From the NCBI GenBank assembly GCA_964007475.1, contig OZ023274.1:84959936-85023935 (forward strand): a stretch of DNA of 64,000 nt, read 5' to 3'. This stretch comes from Hybos culiciformis (lineage: Eukaryota > Arthropoda > Insecta > Diptera > Hybotidae). The number at the start of each line of letters is the position of its first letter. Position 1 is the stretch's first letter. The notes under the pieces were generated by a model. That model was not told where the DNA came from. It worked only from the letters and a program-made list of their open reading frames with translations, and ran no database searches. Positions 34,571 to 46,700 of the stretch are shown in pieces. Made by a program: the position numbers and the translations under genes.

Positions 34571-34699
34571 ATGCAAGTACCAGGATATTTAGTGTCTATG
34601 TATGTGGCCACTTGTGGGCAAAATGGTTCTGGATTGGGTTCAGATGAAAAGGATATTATTTTATTAGTTTATGTTGTTATTGATGTATCTACTAGTAAG
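34571..34699 (+). CDS. fus: ESRP/Fusilli RNA-binding splicing regulator, first coding exon
   Basis: 43 codons: ATG at 34571, with the donor AAG|GTGAGT at 34699/34700 leaving phase 0. The peptide includes [20 protein letters not shown] (residues 5-24) and [19 protein letters not shown]. It matches the extreme N terminus of ESRP1/2 and Drosophila Fusilli, where a LGSDEKELILL..VVDL segment opens the DnaQ-like exonuclease-fold domain. ESRP proteins are nuclear RNA-binding factors with three RRMs that set epithelial alternative splicing; in flies fusilli acts in embryonic and oocyte patterning. Recognition rests on this domain and on exact in-frame continuation into 58514-58825. The RRM exons lie outside the window. 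Confidence 0.85.
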
Positions 34700-37600
34700 G
34701 TGAGTAAATTTTTTTTATAATTAATATTATTATACTAATTCATATATATAAATGATTATGTCGCTCGTACACAACCAGTCATGGATGAAGATGATTAATT
34801 ATTAGGTTTAAAACTATCTCATCCAATACTTATCGCGAATTTTTTTTTATAATTTATTTGCATCTCTTAAAAATTAAAGCTCCCGATTTATTCGCTCTTG
34901 TCATCTTTAAAAGTAACGCTTCGAAAATACTGAATTACTCAAAATAACAATTATGCATTACCAATTTAATTTAATCAATCATTTATAAACGAAAAATCAA
35001 AATTATGTTATTTTGTCAACATTTTTATTTACATAGTATACATATTTTTCACAGTTTACATTTTCAAGCATAATACTAATTTTAAGTTTAATGATTTGGA
35101 ATTGAACAGTATCAATATCACAGATTTATATAAATTTTAAACTCTAAAATTTTGATAAAAACAAATTCCGAATACAAATCATTTTACTTTCCATATAAAT
35201 TTCAAGAAGCGTTTTTAAGCTTTTTCTTATCATTATATGCCGATAGTTTTACAACATAATTTTTTTTTTTAAAAAAAATTTGGATATTTTTACCTTGTTT
35301 TACTAAAAAAAAAAAAGTACAAATTTGAATTTTGTTTTAATTTACATGTAGTAAGTTTAGTTACTTTTTTTTTTGTTTTTGACCCACAGTAGATAAAAAA
35401 AAATTAAGACTTTAGAAAGTTGAATTTTTCATTAAATTTTGACAGATTTCAAATAAAATTAATTGATTTTTTTTATGAAAAACTACGTTTAATATGCATC
35501 TGAAATTTTTTTTTTTGTCTTTTTAATTACATACCATAAATTTATTTTTTATTGATTTGTTGCGTATAGTATTTTGAAATCGAAAATTGTTTTTTTTTTA
35601 ATTAATTTCAGCTTTTAATTTAATAGGTACTAGTAATCGCCCCGTTCTTGAAATTCGAGTAAAAATTGTTTTTATTTGACAGTTATATAGCACACCCATA
35701 GCTGAAAATCTTTACTTAAAAAACATCCAATTTTTTTTTTTTTTTCGCAATTTTCGCGGGTTAGCAACAATCCAATTTGAAAGGGGTGAATTTTATTTTT
35801 AAAATATAATTTTTGCGATTTTTACGGATTTTGGAGGCAATCGGACATGATGTAAGGATGGTCTACAATACGGCCGTACCCAACAACTCCTTACATTGAA
35901 AAAACCATCCGATTTTATCTCAAAATAAAGTCGCATTTTGAACATTGTCTGATTGAACTTGCATTTTCATATAAAAAAATCCGGAATTTCAAATTAAATT
36001 GACCAATCATAGAAAAATTTAAGGCATGACTTGAACTAATTTGTTTATTTAACTTTATTTTTGCAAAATAAACAAAGTTGTTTGTGTGAATGAAAAATTT
36101 GAAATGTTCGGCGGCGGCTTGTAAGTCGAAGAACTGAAGTACAAATTTAAAATTCGATAAGGTACCTACTTTAAAAGGATTAATCAACTAAATAAAATAA
36201 AAAAACTAAATTTTTCATTTTTAAATCCAAATAATATTCTTGTGACTAATTCTTATTCTTTGGTTGAAACTAAAACTTAACTTGTAGAATTGAATTTAAC
36301 GATGGCGTAATAAACATTGGAAAAAAAAAATTTTCAGAAGTTAATGCTCTGTAAACAGAAAAAATATAATATGGCGTTGTGTATACTTATATATATGAAT
36401 ATCATACAACAACAATATAAAAAACATAACAAAACTGTGACAAAATGAAAATAAATAAAAAAAAAACTAAAGATCTTGCAAATAAATAGTCATGTTGTAT
36501 ACGTATCTAAATATATGGCAATAAAAACAATAATAATAAGTTTATCAAATCAAATATCAGATGCATTAAAAAAAAAAATACAAATTTGTTTCATTTGGAT
36601 TTATTATAAAGAAAGAGAAATTACACTGAATAGTTTTTTTAATTTAGAAAATATTTGGTATTGGAATAAATTTGATAAAATTGTTATTAGATGGCATAAA
36701 CTTAGTGTAGACGGCGTGTAGTATAGTGAAAACCGACCAAAACTATGACTTTTTAAAATCGAAAAATTTCGAGAAATTAACTTTGCAAAAAAATTAAAAA
36801 TTAATATTGACAAGTTTGAAGTTAGAAAAATAAAATTCCGAAATTGCAAGTGAGCCTACAATTTAGGACATTGCATAATTATAATATTCTACTAATCAAA
36901 ATTATTTCCAAATAATAAAGAATCTTAATGTGATTTCAAGGAAAAAATAAAAAAATAAGTGTATTTTAAGAGTCATCAAAGGCGTATGATGTACATATAA
37001 AATGTGCAATACCTCAAAAATTAAACTTTTGAATTAGGACCGCAAGATTACATGAATGAAGTTTATTAAATAATTACATATGTGATGTATACATATGATT
37101 TTTATTACAAAATGAAATTTTAAAAATTAAGTAAAAAAAAAAAAAAAAAAAAAAAATAATTAAATTGTGAGGTTTGCGTGCCATTAATGGCTAATAATAT
37201 TTAATTAAATTTTATGACTTTATGTAAAATTTTAAAGAGAATTATAATTAATTCGTTTTTTAATTGATAAGTACATACATTATACATACATTATAATAAA
37301 TCTTATTTATATTAATAAATTGTTTTCTGTCGTTTGAAAAATTGAAATTTATATCTTCAAAATTTTATTATTGTATCATTTTAATATTTAATTTATTTCG
37401 AAAATATATATATTTTTTTTACTCGTTTATGTTGAAAAATAAAGCTGATTTTCTTTAAAAAGTATCATAAAGTTTCCGAATTTGAAGAAAATTTAATATT
37501 AGGTTTCATTCGTGTACAAAAATAAAGATTTGATGGTTTATAAACTTTACTAATATCTACCTAACTTGAATTTATTGAATGATTTGATTATTTTAAACTC

Positions 37601-39960
37601 GTTAAGACAAATTTTCTTAACATCATATTTTTTAATAAGAAAAAAAAATTGTTGCTTCTTTTTATGTTGTTTCTTTTTTCTTTAAAAATTTCAACATGCA
37701 ATGAAAAGAACTATTCAATCAAGTGCGACCATTCACATTGGTTTTTTTGAAATTTTTGTTTTTATTTAATTTCATTTTTATATAATAAAAAAAAATTATT
37801 TAAATTTTTTTTTTTTTTTATAATAAAAACTAAAATTTTCTTTTTTAATAAATAACATAAAATTTAAATAAAATAATTTAAAATAGATCGTTTAAAATTA
37901 TATACCAATTGGTAATAATTTTTGTGTATTTTACGAAACCATTGTACCAAACATATTATTATAATATTAAACTTTTAGAAAGTATTTTAACACCATAATT
38001 TGGACTATTTTTAAAAAATGCATTGAAGAATAAAATTTTGATTTTCCAGCGAAAGATAGATAATGAACCAGATTTAAATTTGATTTTATACTTCTTAGAT
38101 ATAATTAAGTTTATCCTTAAACTACTAAAATTAGATTAGTAATATAATTAAAAAAAAAATTATGTGAACAAAATTGGTCACATTCTAATGAAATCAACGT
38201 TTTAAAACAAGTGACAAATAACAAATAAAATTGATTTCTTATTATTAGGATGTTTCTCATTAATATTTTTTTAAGCATCAAAATTAAATCTGCTACGCCT
38301 AAATTATGATTAAGTTCACTAGAATAAAAGTCCCATAAGTAGCTTGATTCAGAAAGATAAAGGTGGAATTTTTTTTTAATCTAAAGCAGTGTACCCGTAC
38401 CCAACATATTCGTGTATTCATGTACATAATATTTATATGTGGTTTACAGTCATAGATAAATTTATCATTAATATTTTCCATCATAGTAAAGATTCAAGAT
38501 TGAATGGAAACTGTACAGTTTATGTTGGAAAGTTTTTTTATATACAATTTTTATCACTTTCTTGCACATTGTTGAGATTGCTGTTATAAAGTTTTTTTTT
38601 TCATAATTTTATTAAAAAAAAAAAATTATTAAATTCATTAAAATTATTAATTATCTAACCTGAATATAGAATATAGGAAGTAGTTCGACATGTATTTTGA
38701 CAATTAATTTCCTTTGCTTCAAAAAACTTCAAAAGAATGCAAAAGATACGGTAAGGTAAGAAATTTTTTTTATGCCAATCTATATACAAATCAATAGTCC
38801 GTATCCATAATTAACAAAAAAAAAAATATATATATATTTTTTTATTTAAATCATCTTACTAGTATAGGAAAAATATTTACTACAATGTATGATGTTTTTT
38901 TTTTACCTTTCATTATTTATATAATAATTATGATTATTAAAAAAAAAAATATATATATAATAGTGTATATTTATATTTTTAATTCCTATCTGATAGATAT
39001 ACAGGTTGATCAATGTAATGACAGCTATTTGATTTGTGATAGGAGTTCTTTAGCGTAAAAAGTTAAAAATATATTATGTATATATATGTAAGTATACAAA
39101 ATATGTAGATAGATATTTTTTTATTTATGAATTTTGAAGAGTTCAACTGACCATAAACATAGTTTTTAATATTTATTTTTAAATTATTATAATGGAAAAC
39201 TAATTGCTGCATGAAGCGAAAAAAAAAAATGATGATAACCTCATCTTATTTTAGTGAAAATTTTTTAATGAAAAAAAAATTTCATGGGCTTATTAAACCC
39301 CAAGGGTCCAAAAATAGTCCATCAAACTAAAAAGCCAAAACATAATTTAAATAAGGGAATTATTCTTGGACAGTAATTAATAAATATAATTTAAAAAAAA
39401 TTGGTTTTATTGTGAAATATTTACTGATAGAGTTCCGGTATCAGTTGTTTCATAAAAGTAGCATGCATTTGTCTAATATAAGAACACATAACAAAGTACA
39501 AAATTAAAATAAAAGTAAAAAAAGTTTTAATAGAAGATGCTCTTTATTGACGATCACTAAATCTTGACAAAGAACAACTTCAATAAAAAGAATCTAATAA
39601 CAAATAATTACATCTGGAAAATTACCATCATTACTAAAAATTATGAAATCAATGAATGATTAATAATTAATATATATCGTAGTCAATTTCACTCTGTTTT
39701 TTAAACATAAATGTAACTAAGCTACACATAATGTTAAGGATGCTATTGGTTGATTTAAAAGTTTTAATTTTTTTTTATTAGATCAATCAAGGGTTTTTAA
39801 TCTTATATTATTTTAATTCTTTTCCATAGTAAAAAATTTATGTGATGATTGATGAATAACGTTGCAGTAATGTAATTTCAATTCAATTGACATGAAAAAT
39901 TTCCATGCATTAAAATTATATGTTATTAGACATTAACAATATGATTTTAAAATGCATATA
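34700..39960 (+). other. fus: Fusilli intron 1, left part
   Basis: Begins with donor GTGAGT at 34700. It is AT-rich with long A and T runs. A GC-richer patch at about 35630-35930 contains GCACACCCATAGCTGAAAAT and GGATGGTCTACAATACGGCC, with an inverted GGATGGT..ACCATCC pair. It looks like an old mobile-element piece but has no recognised ends. No exon or RNA gene was recognised. Confidence 0.6.
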
Positions 39961-40720
39961 TACACAGAAAAAAATTTGCTCGTACTTATAACTAAATAAT
40001 TCGTTAAAATCAACGAAAAATTCGTTATTTTGGCTACAACGAACATTTCGTTGAAAAAAGCTCGTAGTTCGTTAAAAAAGTTCGTTATACCCCAAAACCA
40101 AAAACCTTTCAAATTCTTCAGCAAAAACACCGCAAATACGAAAGAAAAAATTTGCTAGACTAAATTTTTTTTTTTATTTATTTAATTTTTTATTTATTTC
40201 TTTTTTATTTTTTTTTATTTTTTTTTATTTTTTTTTTATTTTTTTTTTATTTTTTTTTTATTTTTTTTTTATTTTTTTTTATTTTTATTTTTTTTTTATT
40301 TTATTTTTTTTTTTTATTTATTAATTTTTTTTATTTATGTTTCTATTTTTTTTATTTATTTTTTAAATTTTTTTATTTAATTTTTTTTTAATAATTTTTT
40401 TTATGCCCGCTTGTGGCTTCGAACCACTGTCCTAAACATTGCAATCCATCAACTCTGCCACTGAGCTATGAACTAAATTTACGGCAATGTGTAAAATGAA
40501 AAATATAAGTTCTGTATGGATTGAAATTTTTGTTTCCCGTATTTAACAATAACGAAATTTTTTAACGAGTACTAAAAATGAAAAAAATGTTCGTAATAAG
40601 AAAATAAACGAAATTTACGTTACAAAAACGTAATTATTCATTATTTTTCGTTATCTTAACGAAAATGTCATTAACGAACTTTTTTGACGTAATGAGTACG
40701 AGCAAATTTTTTTCTGTGTA
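39961..40720. mobile_element. TIR element with tRNA-like core, copy E1
   Basis: The ends are perfect 25-bp inverted repeats (39961-39985 and 40696-40720, starting TACACAGAAAAAAATTTGCT). TA lies at each extreme edge, consistent with a TA target duplication. Both arms are packed with TTCGTT and its complement AACGAA (about fifteen copies in all), so the arms can pair. The centre, read on the minus strand, holds a tRNA-like module (40472-40405) and then a 240-bp A-rich tract (T-rich on +, 40165-40404). The core flanks match E3: minus-strand TGTTTTTGCTGAAGA..AAGGTTTTT at about 40138-40092. There is no protein frame, so it is non-autonomous. It lies in Fusilli intron 1. Confidence 0.85.
40405..40472 (-). 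other. tRNA-Cys-like Pol III module in E1
   Basis: On the minus strand: A box TAGCTCAGTGGCAGAG (40468-40453), then GATTGCAATG at the anticodon-loop position, then B box GGTTCGAAGCC (40425-40415) with a GTGG..CCAC T-arm stem. The layout and the retained GCA triplet resemble tRNA-Cys. The acceptor stem does not close and an A-rich tail follows, so this is a SINE-like head and not a working tRNA gene. Confidence 0.7.
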
Positions 40721-43700
40721 CTTTGCACTTATACTTTTCATTTTGGTTTGTTAAAGTTAAAACACTGTCACTGTCATTACAAGTAAAATATACGTACAAA
40801 TAATGACATTTGCTCAACCTGTTAACATTATATATAAGTTCAATTTATCTAATATATACTAACAGATTTTTTAATCAAAATATCTATAGAAGATATTTTT
40901 GTTAGACCAAAGAATTTGATTTGAAAGGAGATAAAAATTTTATTGAAAATATGAAATTGTATCATAGAAATTCTTATATGACGGTTATTCTCTGAAATTC
41001 TAGCAAAAAAAGATGGAAGTTCAAAAAACTCATTCTTCATAAATAGAATTAAAGTTTTTTTTTTTACATCTTTTAACTTGTACAGATATTTTGTCACTAA
41101 AATTTTTAAAACTTTATTTTTCTTTGTTTTTGAAAAAATATATATCTATATTTTATCTATCCATTGGAATTTGGATATATGTATATATTTTTGTGTGTTA
41201 AATGTAATCGAGAACTGGAAATAGCAGGAAATTGATAAATTTTAAAGATAGAATTTATTTATTTGTTATTTTTGAGAAAGTTGGGAAAATTTGAATAACA
41301 TCTTAATTAATTCATAGTTTATATTTTTTTTGTGTAACTTTGATATACATCGTCGGTCCAGTGCTACGTTGTTCACCGACCGGACAATTTAGTTCTGATG
41401 GAAATATCAAAATAAAACTCTGTTAAATGATAAACTGAAATTATTTAACTTTAATTTTAAAAAAATTGCATGTACCCCTATTTTTTTGTTTGTGAAAGGT
41501 AATCGAAGTAGCTGAACATAAAAATGGAACATTTGGTCTAGTGAACAACATGCGGCTGGGGGCGAAAACTAATTTGGAACATTAAAACAGAACTTATTGT
41601 TGCAAATCATAAAACTAAATTTTTGGTATGTTGGATATAAAAATGTTGTTTAAATAACTTTGTAGCCTGCGTTACGCTTCAAATTTTTTGAAATATTTTG
41701 CCAATCAATTTAGATATACAAACATTTATTTTTTAAGCAACAGAAATTTTATTTTGCTTTTAAAGAACCATGGAAAAATTGAAGCCAATATTACCAGTAT
41801 CATTTTCTTTACCGATTGATATATAATTTAATTGATGTTTAGTTCAAATTGGTGGCAGGCTTCAGAAAAAAAACTCCAACTTCTTCATGTTTATATGAAC
41901 AATAAAATTTGAAGTTTATCGTATAAAATTAGAATAACGATTGTTAAGTGCAAGTAAATTGCAATTTTATCACATCTTATGAAAATGTTTTTTCTATTTT
42001 ATTATTTTTTTTTTATAAGTTTTATTTCTAATTTGAAAGTCAAATATTTAATTTATTGAGTTTTTTTTTTCTGGCAAAAAAAACCTTTAACCTTATTTTG
42101 AATAATTTTTCGCTTTTTTTATTATTATTATAATTTATACATTTTGATTTCTATTAAATTATTTATATAAAATGAAAATAAAAACCACCAAGTGATTATG
42201 AATTTAATTTAATTTTTTTTTTGTGTTTTAAATCGAATGAAAATTTACTTAAGTTTTTATTTTATTTTATTCATATATGGGATTTTTATATGTTTAAGAG
42301 CTAATTAATTTATTTATTTATATACATAGTAAATCATTAAAATTTAAATTTCTTATTTTAAGTTTTAATGTTTGGTTAAAATGTTTTTTCAAACATCGGA
42401 TATTTGGTTTTTACGAATTGAGCAACATAGTTTTATGTACACAAATTTTGTAGGTAAAATTGAATTTTGAATGAGAATATTTATATTGGATATTATAAGA
42501 AATTTTGGGACAACTTTGGCAGATATTAAAAAGTTATTGAGGTTTGAGATAGTCAGATGTATAGCCAAATCCTGTCTATACTTAAATAGGAACCACAAAA
42601 TTTTATTAATTCCGAATCGATGTTACATAAAATTATTATTCATGATAGTGGGAAACTTTTTCTAGTGTGTTCTGAACATTTTAGTTACTATATTTATTAT
42701 TGATGGGTTTGCATATGATATCAATCTATCGCATTGAACTATTTAAATTTGTGTAGTGATTAATAAATCGTATTGTGCATATATCATTGCCAAACACATT
42801 AGCTTTGATTTTTGATTGATCAAAGCTAAATGAAATGTTAAAATCTAAAACGTTTGAAATAACATATAATTTAAATTAAATCGATGTTAGGATATCGTTT
42901 AATTAACACAATGTGACAGAAAAAAAAATTTCGACTTGCCACTTTCTACAGAGTCGATAGCCTAGATTGTAAAATATTTATATAATTCAAATCTTCAAAA
43001 AAAACTTAAAATTATTAAGTGCATATAGTTGTTAAGCACTTGAATTTATATTTTCAATTTAAAGTTCATGTTGAGATCATTTATAAATTCATAAGTCATA
43101 ATGAAAGAATAACTAACATATATTTTATTTATATGTACTTATAAAAAAAAAAGCATTTATCTAATTTATAAATAATCTTAGTTCTAAACTCATTTTAAGT
43201 TTTAATGAAAAAAATATTTTGTTTCCCAAAAAACAAACAAAAAAAAAATGGAAATTTAAATTGGTTCCAGCTGAGTTAAAAATTATGATAAATAAAGTGG
43301 TTTTATTGTTTTTCCTTGTAAATTTTGGTGAGAAAGAAATTCCAAAAAAAAGTAAATTATTTGCATTTTAAAATGCTTATTTTTTATACACATAAGTTTG
43401 CATGCTTTTTGGTTCGACGAGAATTAATAACTAGATTGGCCTTCAAGCATAAAGTACATACCTATATGTTGTTTTCTTAACACCTACGGTTAACGTTAAG
43501 GGTATAATTAGGAAGTACTTAGTTTTAAACAGAAAATTTAATTGATTAACTAGAAAATGAAATTGCATTTAATATTTTTTTTTAAAGTTCATTGTTTTAT
43601 GTTGGTTCCCATGAATTTATCGAATATAATAAAATATATTAAGAATCTAAAAAATGATAGTTCGTAAAAAAAAAATTGATAGTACGAATCTATATTTTTT

Positions 43701-46700
43701 TTTGTTAAATATAGGTATAACTTATTTAGGGAAATTTTGTTTCTTAAGAAATAATATAAATTCTGGAAATAGGAACAATTTGAATTTTTAATCATTTTCG
43801 TACAACATCTATTTTTCAGTTCATTATTGTAAAGATTAATTTCTTGACACATAATAAAATTTATATATTTTCTTTTTTTTTTAATTTCCAATAAAGTTAT
43901 TAATAACACAATAATGCTATTAAATGCTATTAAACAGTTTCACATTAAAAAGTTGGCAATTTTCTTAAAATCATTAAATTTAAATATTTCAAGTAATCCA
44001 GTCTTGAAAATAAAATATAATTTAATTTATTTATATATATTTATATATATACATATTTAATTTAATTGAATGACTTAATATTATTGTCTTATTATTGTGT
44101 GAAATTTGTAAAGTACTAAACTATTATATACCTTATCTGTACTTATTTTCAAAATTCAATGAATATTTTTCATATTATTCCTTTCGTGTATAAAATTTAT
44201 TCGTCCTGGCATAAGAACAAACCATAATCGTTCAGTTTTCAGTTTTCACATTTCTTTTCAGTTTCTCTGCTAGTTTTTTTTTAACGATAACTTTAAAATG
44301 TAGTGCCTCTCGAAGATCCAAAAATAGTGATAAGTTTCCAGACAAATTATTTTAAAATTTTATTTTGGTAATTATAAATTTTATATTTTAATGTAGTTGC
44401 AGATTCTATATCTATTTATAATTAAAATTATTAATCAAAATTAACTTAATTCTTAAATAATATTCGTAAAGAAAGATAGTTAACTATTCACAATGGCATT
44501 TCAAAAATAAAACACTGATTTTTTTTACTTAAACGAAATAAGGTTATTCATTTAGTCTTAATTCTTGCGGGCAGTCGTCAGCTCTTTGAAACGAAGCATA
44601 TCTGGTTATTGTTTCAAATATGTATAGTTTAACTTCCATTTATTAATATTTTTTATTTACAATTTTCTCGATTAATATATTATAATTGCCATTTCTACAA
44701 ATATTTATTTTTTACATTCACAATAAATTCACAACAGATTCATTTCACTCAGTCGATTTGAAACCTTTTTTAGGATTATAGAATAATATAGAAACAAAAA
44801 CGTAGTACCGTGAACACCTTACACCCATATTATTAATGGCAAAGGTATTTTCTTTTTTTATAATCACAAAAAATTTGCACAAAAAAATAGTAGTAGTAAG
44901 GCGAATACGGTGTAGTCGTACTAATCGCGTGTCCACCGTAGTAATATTTGTAAATTAACGAAAAATACAAAACAATAATGCAATTAAACTGCATTCATAT
45001 GATATAATAGTTATTGTATACAGTATTTTTTTTTCCGATCGAATCAAAATAATTAAAAATATTATGATCCAGAAAATTTATTAGTGAAATTTTTTGATCA
45101 ATAAATAAATTGCATATAAAATATATTTAACAGAATTGTAATTATAATGATATAGATGTAATTCCTTAACGAATCAGAATTTTTCTAGTTAAACAGGTGT
45201 TTGGGTGTAATTCAAAATGCCTTAGAAAACCATACACATATATTATTTTTTAATGATAGTAAAATATTAGATTAAAAAAAAAACATTGTGTATATCCTCT
45301 TTTACTGCTAAAATTCCTTCACAGCTAATGTTTACAATTATTTTATTTGAAATTATCGAAAGCACAATTTATGATCATTAAAATTTTTTTTCTTAAATGC
45401 TTACATTTTTTTTCTTTCTTTATTTTATTTCAAATCATAAAATCAATTATGTTAAACATTCATTACTTTGGTATAATATAAATTTTTCTTGGATCTCAAT
45501 GAAATATAAAATCTGGAACAGGTTATCTATTTAAGACTTTTTAAAAGAAAAAAAAAAATTTTAGAGAATGAGTCAAAGATGGGCTTCCAAACTTTCCTGG
45601 GGACGGTTCGAAAAAACAATTTTGATTAAATGAACTTTATATTAAAATTAACACTTGTGGTGGGTGCTATCTGTGAATAAAATGTTCAGTTCATCATCGT
45701 TTTACTATAATAATAAATATAACTACTTACATATCTATCGAAAATTGTTAATACCATTATTATATTTCGGAAAAACTTAACTGACATTATTTATTTTAAT
45801 AATAATAAAGTTATTATAATAGGGATCATTCTTAAAAAAATTATTAACAAATTATTATTTTATATTATGTCTTCAAATTTTAATGATTTTGTCTTACCAC
45901 CAAAAATTACTTACTAAATTTTCAAATTAAGCAAAAAAAATACCTTAAATTTGATATAAATTAATTTAAATTTTATGCGTGGATTGTACAAAACTAACCA
46001 AAAAAAAGATGATTGTGACTAGAAAACTTGAATTATATATTATAATTATAAATAGAAAAGAATAAATTTTTTGCTTTTTAAATTTTTTTAAGTAAAATCT
46101 TTTATTTTGTTTTTTTTTTTCCTATGTAGTTATTTTGTATAAATAACTATTCTATTCTTTTTATTCTGAATCATAGTTTTTAAAAGCTATCTTACTTTTA
46201 TAGAAATATATATAAGTATGGGTATATTTTAAATTATAACCTTTAGTTTTCTGTTAAATTTCTGTAAAAATTTCATTATAAATTAAATTACATTAGAATT
46301 TGAAATCCAGTTTTTCGTGTTTTTATTTTCTCAAAACATTTCTTTTCAGTTTTTTAATTACATATTTTATTTGGGTAATAATAATATTTTATATATATTT
46401 ATTATTAAATTAAAAAATTTCATTATTCTGGGGCAGAAAAAAACTAAATTTTTTTTAGTCTGTATTAAATGACATAAAATATTTGGTAAATGAAGTTTTT
46501 ATTTTATGAAAAAATATTTCTTTGCAAAATTCTATAAAAACATTGGTTTGGGAATGAAATAGAAAATATTTTAAAAATTATTCAAAGTTCTATTTATAAC
46601 TTAAATAGTTTCAAATACTTATTTTGTAATTGTAAAATGATTTATCGAAAATTAAATAAGTATAAAAAAATTATTGTTTATAATTAAAAATTTGTATGCA

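Noticed and set aside
42799..42829. Hairpin TTAGCTTTGAT / ATCAAAGCTAA as a small RNA gene
   Set aside because: Only an 11-bp stem with a 9-nt loop; too short for a microRNA precursor and expected by chance in a long AT-rich region.
43589..43909. 106-codon minus-strand frame
   Set aside because: Low-complexity Lys/Asn/Tyr/Phe/Ile sequence as expected from AT-rich intron DNA; no recognisable domain.
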